Program-made: the position numbers and the translations under genes
Notes under the pieces: model-generated
The model's database searches: none
What the model was told of the DNA's origin: nothing
Seen by the model: only the letters and a program-made list of their open reading frames with translations
Part shown: positions 22,348 to 32,399 of the stretch, piece by piece
Layout: the number at the start of each line of letters is the position of its first letter
Position numbering within the stretch: position 1 is the first letter of the stretch
From: Massariosphaeria phaeospora
Taxonomy: Eukaryota > Ascomycota > Dothideomycetes > Pleosporales
Reading direction: 5' to 3'
Assembly (NCBI GenBank): GCA_011032825.1
Contig: JAADJZ010000008.1
Location: 124,001 to 188,000, forward strand
DNA: 64,000 nucleotides

Positions 22348-24074
22348 CACAGATGCTATCAATCAGTCCTGTTGCAGTCGACTGATTGATTGATTGATTA
22401 TGTAACCAGTCAATCAATTCAATTCACTCTCTTGATTTTTTGCAGTCAAATCAATCAGTGATGGCCGGCCTGATTGGAAAGTTGGAAACGGATTGATTGT
22501 TTTCTCCATTAGAGATCTGAGGTGGCCAAAGGGCCCAGATTGTACTCGTACAGATGGGACCGTTTTTGAGGCCGTAGAGATTAGCGTATAGCGAGTTCGT
22601 GATAGGATTTCTGGTGTTTATTTTGGCCCCCGATCGGCAGACGTATGAGTCAACTAGTGTAGCGCACGCCCCTGAGTACTCGGCACCCGCAAATTTTCGC
22701 CCATCACTGTCAATTGCCTCTATTAGCTGTATTTACGATGCCCCCTCGCCGCCGTGGGCGCGCTGCCGCCGCAGCTGCCGCCGCCGATACACAGAGTACT
22801 CAAACTTTCGAAGTAGAGATGCGTGAGCGCCGTGATCCATCGCCTGCACCCGCTGCAACCTCAGTCGCCCCATCCGCTACAGAGGGTGAATTGCCTGCCC
22901 CCGACAAAGCTCTCAACGCGCGATTTGAAGATAACTTTGATGAGATTGACTAGGAGCGGTTACCCGACTATATGGTGTCGCTGCGTACACAGAAACACCG
23001 GAAGTCGTGGATTTATGGCCATGGCTATCGCGTATGCCTCCGCTAGGTCTCTGATTAGATATTTTTCGTGTGCGCGTACTGTCATAAGAATAAAACAATA
23101 GATAGAGGCGGCGCTGGGTTGTACGACGTTAGCACATCAACTTCATCTGCTGCCCAGATTGCGCAGCAATACGAAAGCGTCAATTACAACGAGGAGAACT
23201 CGCCAGAGGACTATCTAGCTATCAACATATACGCAGCATAGCAAAAGCTTCAAAAGTACTAAAAGAAACTTAATAACTTGCTAGCGTACTACGCTGCTAC
23301 GATACTGCACCTAAACACGAAGTTCTACTGTCAAAACTCATAGGCAGATCAACCTGGGTGGATTGCCTCATCAGATGCCGCTTTTTAGGCGCTATGGAGT
23401 GAGTACAAGCTGAAAGAGACTCTAGATTTAGAACGCCTGCGCAAGAAAGTTAAGGTATTGGATATACAGGCAAGCATTGATCTCCTCACAAATCCAGTAC
23501 AAGGCAGAGCAGTTGCTAATAGCAGTAACGAGTTTGAGCTTTGAGGACGAGAGCCTTATCTCCTATCAGATCACCCCCATTTAATTGACCCGATTGCCTA
23601 TTGGATAGGCATGAAGCAGCTCTATCTCAACCTCAGCAGGCTGGCTATTGACGTACTATCGATTCTGGCATCTAGCTGTGAATGTGAGCGTATGTTTAGC
23701 GAGGTTGGCGATCTCCTAGAGCCAAAGCGTAGAGCTCTGTCGCCTCAATTACTCGCGGCAATTCACTGTGTACGATGCTGGCTCAGAGCTGGCTTCAAGG
23801 ATAAGACTACGACTCCGCTTACTGAAGAGGCAATTGATCAATTGTACAGTATATAGGACTGGGGTGATAGCGCCTAGTTAATCTCATACAAATCTAACCT
23901 CCCTCCCATCTGCCGGCCATTTCCGCTATTTGGACTGCAGTCTATCAATCTGATCTCAATCAGGCCGAGAGCTGCTGAGCAATCAGTCAATCAAATCAAT
24001 TCACCCTCCTTGAAAACACCAGTCAAATCAGGCCGAGGCCCTCGGCCTGATCGATTTGATTGATAGCAACTGTG
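22348..24074 (+). mobile_element. Internally deleted hAT element, 1727 bp, perfect 8-bp target duplication
   Basis: The termini are inverted: CACAGATGCTATCAATCA at 22348 and the complement of CACAGTTGCTATCAATCA ending at 24074. The flanking direct duplication GTTATGGT is perfect (22340-22347 and 24075-24082), as expected for hAT. Both subterminal regions are rich in TGATT/AATCA and AATCAGGCC repeats, including (GATT)4 near 22383-22398; these are typical transposase-binding arrays. The coding part keeps an N-terminal zinc-finger remnant and the C-terminal dimerisation domain but lacks most of the central DDE region. Internal TAG stops show mild RIP. The preserved duplication suggests a fairly recent insertion compared with the other elements here. 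Confidence 0.9.
22738..23856 (+). pseudogene. hAT transposase remnant
   Basis: The frame begins ATG at 22738 with an Ala-rich N-terminus encoded by GCCGCC repeats. A BED-type remnant, FFVCAYCHKNKT, lies around 23060-23100 and changes frame. The C-terminus from about 23580 is intact: DPIAYWIGMKQLYLNLSRLA, DVLSILASSCECERMFSEVG and DLLEPKRRALSPQLLAAIHC. This is the hAT dimerisation domain, with the diagnostic SSCECERMFS motif. The Trp in DEID-stop-ERLP and others have become TAG. The central catalytic segment is missing. It cannot encode an active transposase. Confidence 0.85.
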
Positions 24075-24197
24075 GTTATGGTACGAATTATGGTTGCTAA
24101 AGCGACCACTGCTGGCTCGCAAGACAGCGCCGATACAAATAGCAAAACTGCCATCGTGAGGAGCACGGAGCCGAATGAAGGTGCCGATTAAAGTGTC

Positions 24198-24605
24198 ATG
24201 ACCGCCTCTGCCGTTGGCAGTACCGCTGCCCAGATTGGCACCATGGGCGGAAGTACGGACACACCAGTGCCGAGTGAAGGTACTCACGCCTTCCTTCCCC
24301 TTGGTCCAGAGTTGCAGCTCACTCACGTCTACAGGTACTCCAGTTGGAGATGACTCGTCCGATCTCTGGGAGTCTGACGAAGACGGCTCGAATGGATCGA
24401 GGTTCCGCCCACTCCTAACTCGAGCAGCAGCAGCTTCGTTCCGCTGACGGGCTCCATGAGCCCCGCAGTTTTCTAGGCCGTGGTTGCGCTGATCGATGTC
24501 TTGAGCGATGACGATACGGCCCTTGTCCTTGACGCCATCTCCACGAAAATGCAACGTGCCACCCACGAGCGCGTTCCCTCAACAGATTACAACAAGGACA
24601 CCTAA
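24198..24605 (+). pseudogene. Fragment related to the WDA-repeat protein at 21.0-21.9 kb
   Basis: A short ATG-initiated frame (24198) gives an acidic/Ser-rich segment. If an intron of about 55 nt (GTACTC...CTACAG, about 24282-24336) is removed, it continues into DDSSDLWESDEDGSNGS. Further on, after a TAG and a frame change, is AVVALIDVLSDDDTALVLDA followed by ISTKMQR. This resembles LIRDLDDEDTVVVWDAI and LVWLAITAKMQR of the upstream gene. The copy looks broken. It begins about 115 bp after the hAT insertion; whether the two loci were one gene or tandem paralogues cannot be decided by eye. Confidence 0.4.
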
Positions 24606-25380
24606 GGAGTCGCCGTGGACGAGGGTCCTGCGTCTGCAGCCCCATCCCACTCCCCGACTGCCGTTAGGTAGTTCCAGGCTTTTGATGTGAGATGGCAGTG
24701 CTCATGGCAGGGCTTATGCGGCTGCGGCTGGGGGATTTCACATTCGACACGGGCGCTTGGATGATAGTTGGGAACAGGTAGCTATAATTTGACAAGGGGG
24801 CAAGACATGTCACTACGCACATACAGATCTCAGCCATGTATGAGAAAGGGAAAGGAATGGCAAATATCAATCCAAATAACGATAAAACTTAGCAAGTGCT
24901 GTCTATGCTATCACTGCAATCTAAACTCAGCTACTTTGCTTGACTACTTTGTTTCAAGTCCCTCTGAAGTTTGTAGTCAACTGTGAAGAGAAATCGCCTC
25001 AGAAGCCAACAATTCCGTTCGTCTGAGTATCGACAAGGTCCAAGCTGCCGCCTGCTCAGCTACTATTCAGAAAAGAAGGCACTGCAGAACCGACGTCCAT
25101 AGACCACGTGATTTGCCCCCCCCAATGGACAGCAGCAACTCTACGCCAGCTGTGTAGTAGGACGAGAAGACTCACAGGTAGAGCAGGGCTGGACGGACCC
25201 TTGGGAAGACCTCACGCACATTATTCGCCAACGGCTTGCAGGGGCTTGGAGTCAATCAACTGGAGTGGAGTACAGGCGCAGGTAGACCAATAGCAGGAGT
25301 TTGGATAGAGTTCTGGATGCAGTCCCAGATAGCCTTTGGCTAACATCCCAAATTTACACGGTACTAGTAGAGGCGATGAC
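24606..25380. other. Intergenic DNA, nothing recognised
   Basis: Short open frames only. It contains a run of eight C at about 25115-25122. No gene, repeat or RNA gene can be supported. Confidence 0.3.
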
Positions 25381-25515
25381 AATACTGGTCCAGGCTGCAT
25401 TCCCTTCACGAACCACAGCGCAGACGTCTCCTCGACCCGCCCAAACATGACCCTCAACGCCTACAGAATAGTTCAACACCCAATGATATCAACTGTTGTA
25501 CCGACATCTCACTTC
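25381..25515 (-). pseudogene. Duplicated 3' relic of the adjacent PDDEXK gene
   Basis: On the minus strand the frame reads DVGTTVDIIGC-stop-TIL-stop-ALRV, then RVEETSALWFVKGMQPG. It lines up residue by residue with the C-terminus of the intact gene 60 bp away (DIGTTTDIIGCYTILKALRL and MVEQTFPPWFLEGVQPE). The similarity continues past the stop codon into the 3' flank (GCGAT-ACAAT and CAGGCTGCA are shared), so this was a DNA-level tandem duplication of at least 190 bp. Two stops and several changes show it is a relic. Confidence 0.75.
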
Positions 25516-25574
25516 GTGTGAAGGAATTATCCAAGTCGCTCAGGAAACCTTCACCCGTTCTGCGATCACAATCT

Positions 25575-27175
25575 TCATTCAGGCTGCACGCCCTCCAGAA
25601 ACCACGGCGGGAACGTCTGCTCCACCATGTCCAGCACGAGCCTCAACGCCTTCAAGATAGTATAACAGCCGATGATGTCCGTCGTCGTGCCGATATCCAC
25701 CGCATGAATGAAGTGAATCTCGTGCGCGAGGTCGCTCGCAAAGTACAACTTCCACTGGGCGTTAGTAACTAGGAGCATGGGCAGTGTCATAGTCACGGGA
25801 TCCTGGATGAGCTGGCGCAGGCGGTTGAAGTAGGCCAATGCCCAGACAGCAAGCTGCACCTCGCCATTCTCGCCACGGCCGTCGGGAGACTTTGTCTCGA
25901 TGCTGAGCGCGACGGGGTTGTAGCAGAGGGGCGAGTATTCGGAAGGGTTGCAGGTGCGCTGGAGCTTGCGGGGTGAAGCAGCGAGGCCATTGACAACGTG
26001 GGCGGTAGGAATCAGCGGAGGGCCGAGGGTAACGGCATAGTCGATCATCTTGCCCTTCAAAAGCTCGCCGAACTTGTTGTCTGGCACAAGCTCCTTGATG
26101 ACGCGCGCGGTGGTGATGTTGTAGTATGCGAAGCCAGGGCGATCAACCACGGCCTGCTCCAACATTTGGCTGTGTACAAGTTCGTTCCAGCTCGGTTCGT
26201 GGAGGTGCTCCCTTTCGCACACCGCCGTTCCGTTCCGAATCTTCCACATGGCTTTGAACTCATCTTCCAGTTGCTTGTGGGTCCTGTCACTCGGCGTCTT
26301 TGCGAAGCAGTCTTCTAGGTCGTCGAAATCATCGTTGACGTGCTCTTTGACCGCAATCTGGTGGGTCATTAGCTTGGACAGCATGGGATGCACGTTTGGA
26401 GTTGTACCTCAATGCCCAGTGGAACGACGCCCTTCGACATCCGAGCCACTGCTCTTACCGCCTTGTATAGTGCTCTAACGTCCTGCGGGACGTCCTCGCT
26501 TGATGTCACCGTCTTCGGAATGATCGGCTTCGTAGCGATTTGGAGATCGATCATGCGGCGGGTTGGGCTGCGCGACCGCTTCGAGTTGGTCGATGCGTGG
26601 GATGACTCGATTTCGGCATTTTCAGCATCCTCAGAATTCTCTAGATCTTCGGCTACACCCTCGGAGCCGCTGGGCATCAGGACCGGGGCGGGCCAGGCGT
26701 GCAGATCTGGGACGGGCGGGGCGGGTCGAACTGCGCGCTTCGGTCGAGCCGGTCGAGGCGTCCTATCCGGGTCCACGACACGCTGCATTGCCACTGCTGG
26801 TGCCTCCTCAATTGTCATCTGCGCCTTGCCCGCCTTGCCCGCCATGGCCGTCTGCCTGCTCGACTTCCTCGCTGGGGACGGCGACTTGCGCGGCGACATG
26901 GTGCGTGTCGGGGCGTTGAGGGTTCGCTGTCGCTTTTGGTTCGGCGGCTCGATCTCAGCGAGGGCAGCGCGTCGTCGTTTCGGGCGGGGGATGGGTTTGG
27001 ATGCAGAGGAGGAGGGCGGTGGAGAGGCGAGAGAGGCGCGGGGTAAGTAGGCGGTGGGTGCGGGGCCTCTGCGAGGTTTCTGCAGATAGTCGGCGGGAAT
27101 GTCGGGCTCGGGCGGCGGCTCCAGATGACCGTCGGCAGCGTGGACGGCGGCCAGCCATGTGTGTGCGCAGGCCAT
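25575..27175 (-). CDS. PD-(D/E)XK nuclease-like fungal protein (PDDEXK_12 type), second copy
   Basis: Two exons (26408-27175 and 25575-26357) joined across a 50-nt intron give 516 aa. The intron has GTACAA donor, GCTAATGA branch and ACCAG acceptor. Residues 1-200 are Pro/Ser/Arg-rich and probably disordered. The conserved domain holds CEREHLHEPSWNELVHSQML, MIDYAV (Asp 362), SIETK (Glu 410-x-Lys 412) and GEVQLAVWALAYFNRL (Gln 424), the D...ExK...Q signature. The general architecture matches the gene at 4934-6454, but sequences differ widely, so they are old paralogues. Family members are lineage-expanded in fungi and have no settled function. A partial 3' duplicate lies just downstream. GC content is high and there is no RIP damage, although the Fot1 block starts 140 bp upstream. 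Confidence 0.85.
26358..26407 (-). other. Intron of the second PDDEXK gene
   Basis: 50 nt, GTACAA...GCTAATGA...ACCAG, phase 0. It joins the N-terminal disordered exon to the nuclease-fold exon. Confidence 0.8.
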
Positions 27176-27205
27176 GGGAGTAGCGAGCAGAAGCAGTAGC
27201 GCCGC

Positions 27206-27227
27206 GGGGGGGGAGGGGGGGGGGGGG
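27206..27227. repeat. Poly-G tract (G8-A-G13) near the start codon
   Basis: A G-rich run on the plus strand, hence poly-C on the transcribed side, 30 bp upstream of the ATG of the minus-strand PDDEXK gene. It would lie in the promoter or 5' UTR. Confidence 0.7.
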
Positions 27228-28306
27228 TTGGTTAATAAACGGGTGGGGACGAGGGTGCGGCCAGGAGCTTCGAGGTGTTGTTGACGTCGGTTGCCGGGCC
27301 AGCCGGGCTTGGCTTACCGTGCACGGACGCGTAGCGATCGGGGACGCGTAACGATCGCGGAACACCAAAACACCAGACAACCCACAAACTTCAACACGTC
27401 ATAACTCAACCACTATGGCACCGATTAATAACGCGCTTGCAGTAATTAAACTGCTAAAACTAGAAGAACATTTTACATACTAGGCAATTGCTAATTAGTT
27501 TGGTGTGAAGAGAGTTACGCTGGCCCGAAGACACTAAGGCCGTTAGCGCCCACGGGAAGCCAAATATTATAAACAACAACTACTTAGCCTACAACAAGAG
27601 TACGAGCTTATAGAATATATTAAAAGCTTAACAAAGCAAGAGCTACCTCTTACGAGAGAGATAATACAAAATTTCGCTTCTAAGATCGCCTCTAAGAGCG
27701 CCTCTAAGAGGTAGGTTACGCGCTTCTTAAGCCGAAACTATAAGCATCTTATTTTAAAAAACACTACTAGGATAGACGTTTTACGCTACAAAGCTAACTC
27801 TAGAGAGAAGTACAAGGCGTACTTTAAGCTACTACACTCTAAGCTTACTTAGTACAGCTTAGAGCCTCAAAATATATACAATATAAATAAAAAAAGCTTT
27901 ATAATCGGCGTACTTAGCTGCTTTAAACAAGTGTTTAGCCGTTAAATGTAAAAGCGTAGAGAGGTTACTGCGGCTCTCTAAGATAGCTTTCGTAAGTAGA
28001 TTACTTTTCTCGCAGCTATCTGCGCAGATAGAAAGCTTTGTTGCTTAGCTTTATCTACTAGTTAGCAAACAGCTTACTGCAAGCCTTATAAGTAGCTGCT
28101 ATTAAAGCTAGGCAATACAACGTCTTTGTAGTTTCATCTCTATCTAAATAAACGAACAACGACATTAGATTAGCGTAGCTAAAGCAGGTATTTAATTGCT
28201 GTACAAAGCAAAAAGCGCGTTGCAAAAGAAACTAGCGTCTTTTTATACTTAACAGTTATAGCAGTTACTTTACGAAGAAGTTTATCAACTACTGCAACTT
28301 TTATTA

Positions 28307-29222
28307 ACGTAAACTACTAGTAACTCGGCCAAACTAGTAACCCGGCCAAAATTTCTTGGCACTAAATCCTTAGGTTCAAAGCTTAATAACGTTACTAATA
28401 GTAGAGCTATTTAGATAGTTTTTACACCGTTTTAAAGCCTTACTCTAGCACTTTCAGATTAACTAAAAACTGCCTAAATAGGACTAGTATAGCTAGAGTT
28501 ATTAAGAGTTAAGTATAAAAAAACTCGCTTAGCTTCTAAACTCTACTTCTAGTACTAGACTACTATAATAAATAGTAATACTTTCTAGTATTCTTTTTTA
28601 TAGTTATTATTAAGTGTTTATAAAGATTTTATAGCGTGCAGCCTAGAATTACATCTAGTAAATAGAATTAGATTCTACATACAAAGTTAAGTAGTTTAGA
28701 GTAGTATTATTATTTATAATAATAAGTATTTATTACTTTTCAAACTTGATATAGCTGTAGTAGACTATAAACTAGATTACTTATTAGCTATATAGTAGAT
28801 TATATAAGCTATATATAGATATTTTTACTTAGAAAGTATAAAAGTATTAGTAACTTTCTAACTCTATTTACTAGATGTAATTCTAGGCTGCACGCTATAA
28901 AATCTTTATAAACACTTAATAATAACTATAAAAAAGAATACTAGAAAGTATTACTATTTATTATAGTAGTCTAGTACTAGAAGTAGAGTTTAGAAGCTAA
29001 GCGAGTTTTTTTATACTTAACTCTTAATAACTCTAGCTATACTAGTCCTATTTAGGCAGTTTTTAGTTAATCTGAAAGTGCTAGAGTAAGGCTTTAAAAT
29101 GGTGTAAAAACTATCTAAATAGCTCTACTATTAGTAACGTTATTAAGCTTTGAACCTAAGGATTTAGTGCCAAGAAATTTTGGCCGGGTTACTAGTTTAG
29201 CCGGGTTACTAGTAGTTTACGT
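28307..29222. mobile_element. Foldback element, 916 bp with 366-bp inverted arms
   Basis: Left arm 28307-28672 and right arm 28857-29222 are inverted copies that differ at only about four positions, all C/T or G/A. A 184-bp loop separates them. The ends read ACGTAAACTACTAGTAAC and carry two tandem subterminal copies of CTAGTAACCCGGCCAAA. TA flanks both ends (28305-28306 and 29223-29224), so it uses the pogo/Tc1 target. No coding capacity is seen. It interrupts Fot1 element 1 in the region before its last catalytic block. The terminal block AAAATTTCTTGGCAC also occurs in mutated form at 4283-4363. Confidence 0.9.
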
Positions 29223-30038
29223 TATATACTTTTTGCTATATTTCTGCTTTATAGTACTTATACGCTTTAGCTACTTAACGTTGTTTACTTTAAACTTCTT
29301 TTTAGCTCTTACTTAAAGAAGCTTACAGCTTACTTTTAGAAAAGCCAAAAGCTTATTCTAGTTGCGAAAAGAAACTTCTTTCTACTATTCTAGAGTGCCT
29401 AGCAGTTTGCCTTTACGACAGAAACAATTTTTAAGTTCTTTAAAGCTACTAGTATATAGCTTATAAAACTAGAAGCTATACTTAAACGCTTTAAAAAATA
29501 AGTCTAGAGAAGCACGTAGGTTCTTTACTGCTTACTAATAGTAACTAGCGTTAGATGCAGCGTCTTGTACGCTTTGCAATAAAGAATACTACTATAGAAA
29601 AGTCAAAAACGCTTTCTTAAACGCTTTACTTACTTTTAGCTCAAAACGAGCTGCTACACTATAAGAACAACGGCTTAAAAAAAGCTCTTAGTATTAAGAA
29701 AAAGCATAAGAAGCGCGGCAAACTTTTTAACTTGCAGTAGCGCAAGAAGTACTACGGTAGTACTATTTTCTAGTTTTTGCGCAAGCTAAGAGAAGCACGT
29801 GCACAAAAGGCAGTAGTACAACAACAAAAGCATAAAAAGTAGCTTGCAAAGGCGAATAGAAAGAAGCTTCAAGCTGCTGCTAAGCTTCTCTAAAAGAAAA
29901 AAGCAAAAAAAAAGCGTGTAGCAAGAAAGAAAGCTAAGGTAGTAAAAGATTAGATAAAAGCCGAACAAGCAGCTACTTGCGCGGCTAGAATCAAAGCTCA
30001 AAATACTAAAAAAGCATTTACAACTGCCTAAACGAGTA

Positions 30039-30363
30039 CGCTAGCAAATAGATAGAAAGTACTTATCGTTGGGTATAAGTTAAGTTAGAGTCGCATAGAC
30101 CTAGAGTTAAAGTTAAGTTAGAGTAATTAAAGCGTAGGTTAAAGTTGAGTTATAAGTACTACTTTTAAGTTAATAAACTTGTTATAACTAGCTGTTATAA
30201 TTATAAAAAGAAAATATATTAAAATATAAAATTGTAGAAGTCTATGCTAACTCAACTTATACCTACGCTAAAACGTTTTAGCATAGGTATAGATTAGGTT
30301 AGCACTAGAGTTTTACGTAAGCTAACTTAACTTTAATTTAACCTATACTTATTTACTACTCTA
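30039..30363. mobile_element. 325-bp MITE with 10-bp target duplication
   Basis: It is flanked by a perfect direct duplication TAAACGAGTA (30029-30038 and 30364-30373). Removing the element plus one copy restores the Fot1 C-terminal frame. The ends show only weak inverted similarity (ATAGATAGAAAGTACTTAT against ATAGAGTAGTAAATAAGTAT). The centre holds a near-perfect palindrome ACCTACGCTAAAACGTTTTA (about 30262-30289) inside a larger inverted structure with AAGTTAAGTTAG near both ends. The 10-bp duplication fits a Mutator-type MITE. Confidence 0.7.
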
Positions 30364-30637
30364 TAAACGAGTAAGCGTAAAGCTTTAAAAAAGCTTTTAG
30401 CAAAGAGTAAGCAATAGAAACGCAGTAGCAGCTTTACAGCTATCGCAGCGTTCTTAGAAGCTGCACTAGCTACTCTACCTAAAGTTAACTTTTGTAGCTG
30501 CACTATTAACGTTCTACGTAAATATAAATAATACAAGTTAATTGCGAGCATGTTAAAAGTTTCTCTACTAAATTTTTTTATAAAAATAGCTGTTGTAGCT
30601 GTTACAATAACTTTATCTTTGTAGTAGTAAGCATGTT

Positions 30638-30710
30638 GTTCGGCAATCGTTACGCGTTCTCGATTGCTAAAGTGCTTATGCGCTACACGAGCTATTACAG
30701 TACACAAGCT
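30638..30710. repeat. Tail-to-tail junction of two Fot1 elements with lost inner TIRs
   Basis: Bases 30638-30669 are the mutated inverted copy of the subterminal repeat of element 1 (compare 27330-27366). Bases 30670-30710 are the mutated copy of the subterminal sequence of element 2 (compare the complement of 40056-40099, with GTGCGCTACGCGAGC and TTACAGTACACGAGCTAC). The two 18-bp TIRs and a TA expected between them would form a perfect palindrome; they are absent, leaving CTA-AAG at the join. Confidence 0.7.
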
Positions 30711-32113
30711 ACTCTTTTTAAAATTAGCGCGCGCAAAAATAAAGCTGTAGAGCTACATACAAATTGTATTATTATAAAATTTTCTAGTGTAGTACTATAT
30801 AGAGCCTTGCGCAGCTTTTGTACTACTTAAATTTTTGTAGTACCTTAATTTAGCGGCCGCGCGTAGTGGTTTTAGGTAGAAGCAATAGTAGCAGAGATAC
30901 AGCATTAACACTACTTTTAGCACCTACAATACAACGCTTTTTTGTAAATTTTAAAGCAGCGCTTTGTAAAGCTTTTCGCTTGCTTTTGTTTAGTATATCG
31001 CGAGATTTTTGTAAAGTTGCAGCGTTGCGTTGCTGCTTTTTAAGCGCGCGCGCTGCAGCTAGTTTTGCAGCTCTTGCTTTACGCTTCTTTGCTACGCGCT
31101 CTCTTGCGATTTGCCCTAGCGCTTTTGCCTTTTTTGCTATTTTTTTCTTGTATAGTGTAGCTGCAGCTTTAAGCTTGCAATTGTAAGTTTTTTAAAGTTT
31201 TTTTTGCTTTTTTTGCGCTGTCTAACTGTCTTGCGCGCATAAGCTTTTTAAACTTTGCAAAAACTCTATAGTATAGCACTGCTGTAAAACTCCTTGCGCT
31301 GCTGCAGGTTAAAAACTTTACTCTTTTTTTTATACTTTTATTTAGTAGTAATTGCAGCGCGCAAGCTCTTGTTTTTGTAGTAAAAAAGCTTGTTTTAAAT
31401 CTGTAGAAAGTGTAATGCAGCAGCAACGCGTTTGCTTTTAGCTTTTTCTTTATTTGCAACTGCAGCGTTTAAATTTTTTTGCAAGTTTTTTTAACTATTT
31501 TTATTACCTAGCTTTCGCAGTTTTGTATTTCTATTTTAATTAAAAGTAGTAGTGTTAAAGCGTTTTAGTATAACTTTTGCATCTATTAGCTACACGCTTG
31601 TAGCTTGAAAACTTTTTAAAATAAGCTCTAACTTTATTGTACTACCCTACGCTAACCAAAATATCGAAAAAGTTGCTTTTTTTAACGCTAATAAGCTTTT
31701 GCGATTGGTGTAGATAATAGTTAAGTTCTTAAGTATAGTGCTTTAAAAGTAGCAAGAATATTACTACATCAAGCAGCTGTAAAGTGTAAGTTAAATAAAA
31801 TAAAAAAATAGCAAAAAAAATCTTTTTACCGTTGTAGTAGTTAATAAACTTGCGCGTAATGTAGCTGCTGTAGTTGTTAACAATAAAAAAGCGCTATTGC
31901 TAACGCGTTTTTGTTGCAGTATAGCGCTTAAACAACTGCTTAAGCTATGCTAATCTAATATTGTTATTCGTCTATTCTAAGGTTAAGTTAGTAACAAAAA
32001 CCTTGTGTTTTTTAGCTTTAATAGAGTTAACCTAGCTTAATTGCAACCTAGCTTTTCTTTCGTAGATAAAAGCAAGCGGTAGTAAGCTTTTATCGCTACA
32101 AACGCAAGCTAGA

Positions 32114-32324
32114 TGTAATAGGCGAATGCTTAATGAAATGCCTTAGCCGCTAGGCCTTAGTTAGAGCAATTTCGTACGAGATTGCTTCGCTAACTTCTAG
32201 CTAAGCTTCGACGAATTCCAGCGTAGCGTAGAAAGTATAAAAAGCTCTTTTATCTTATAGATAAAACTGCATTAATTTATTACTTTTTACATTAGAACCT
32301 GCCTACTCTAGCAATCTCTTTACA
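32114..32324 (+). repeat. 5' LTR
   Basis: 211 bp, TG...CA ends, with a TATAAAAAGCTC promoter-like stretch about two-thirds along. Same length as the 3' LTR. Confidence 0.9.
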
Positions 32325-32399
32325 TTTGAATTAATCAACTCTTTTAAAATAAAAATCGCGAGATTCTTTGAAAGCAGCGATATTTAGAAAGTTTAGAAA

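Larger units (their letters stand above)
27415..30531 (+). pseudogene. Fot1-type transposase 1, RIP-inactivated and split by two insertions
   Basis: The ATG at 27415 starts MAPINNALAVIKLLKLEEHF. Blocks in order: helix-turn-helix region with ARRH; YYKQQLLSLQQEYELIEYIK; LTREIIQNFASKIASK; YSLEPQNIYNINKKSFIIGV (family NMDEKGF, Asp and Glu altered); then, across the foldback insertion, FTKKFINYCNF. C-terminal parts are KKAKKKRVARKKAKVVKD and, across the MITE, KRKALKKLLAKSKQ. The protein ends TINVLRKYK, stop at 30529-30531, the typical Fot1 C-terminus. Removing each insertion with one target copy restores the reading frame exactly, which confirms both insertion sites. Numerous TAG stops make it inactive. 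Confidence 0.85.
27317..30669 (+). mobile_element. Fot1/pogo element 1, about 2.1 kb without insertions
   Basis: The left TIR CCGTGCACGGACGCGTAG (27317-27334) follows TA (27315-27316). Inside it is a subterminal direct repeat of GACGCGTARCGATCG (two copies). The 3' end carries the inverted version at 30638-30669 (GTTCGGCAATCGTTACGCG...), but its outermost about 18 bp are missing where it meets element 2. Transposase is on the plus strand. Two younger insertions interrupt it (28307-29222 and 30039-30363). Removing both leaves about 2.1 kb, the usual Fot1 size. The extreme left end is not mutated while the interior is RIP-saturated. Confidence 0.8.

Noticed and set aside
22340..22398. CRISPR-like or satellite array, suggested by repeated GATT units
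   Set aside because: These are subterminal repeats of the hAT element. No spacer structure, and the host is a fungus.
30200..30350. RNA gene, suggested by the strong palindrome
   Set aside because: It lies at the centre of a small transposon with target duplication, with AT-rich arms; no conserved RNA features.
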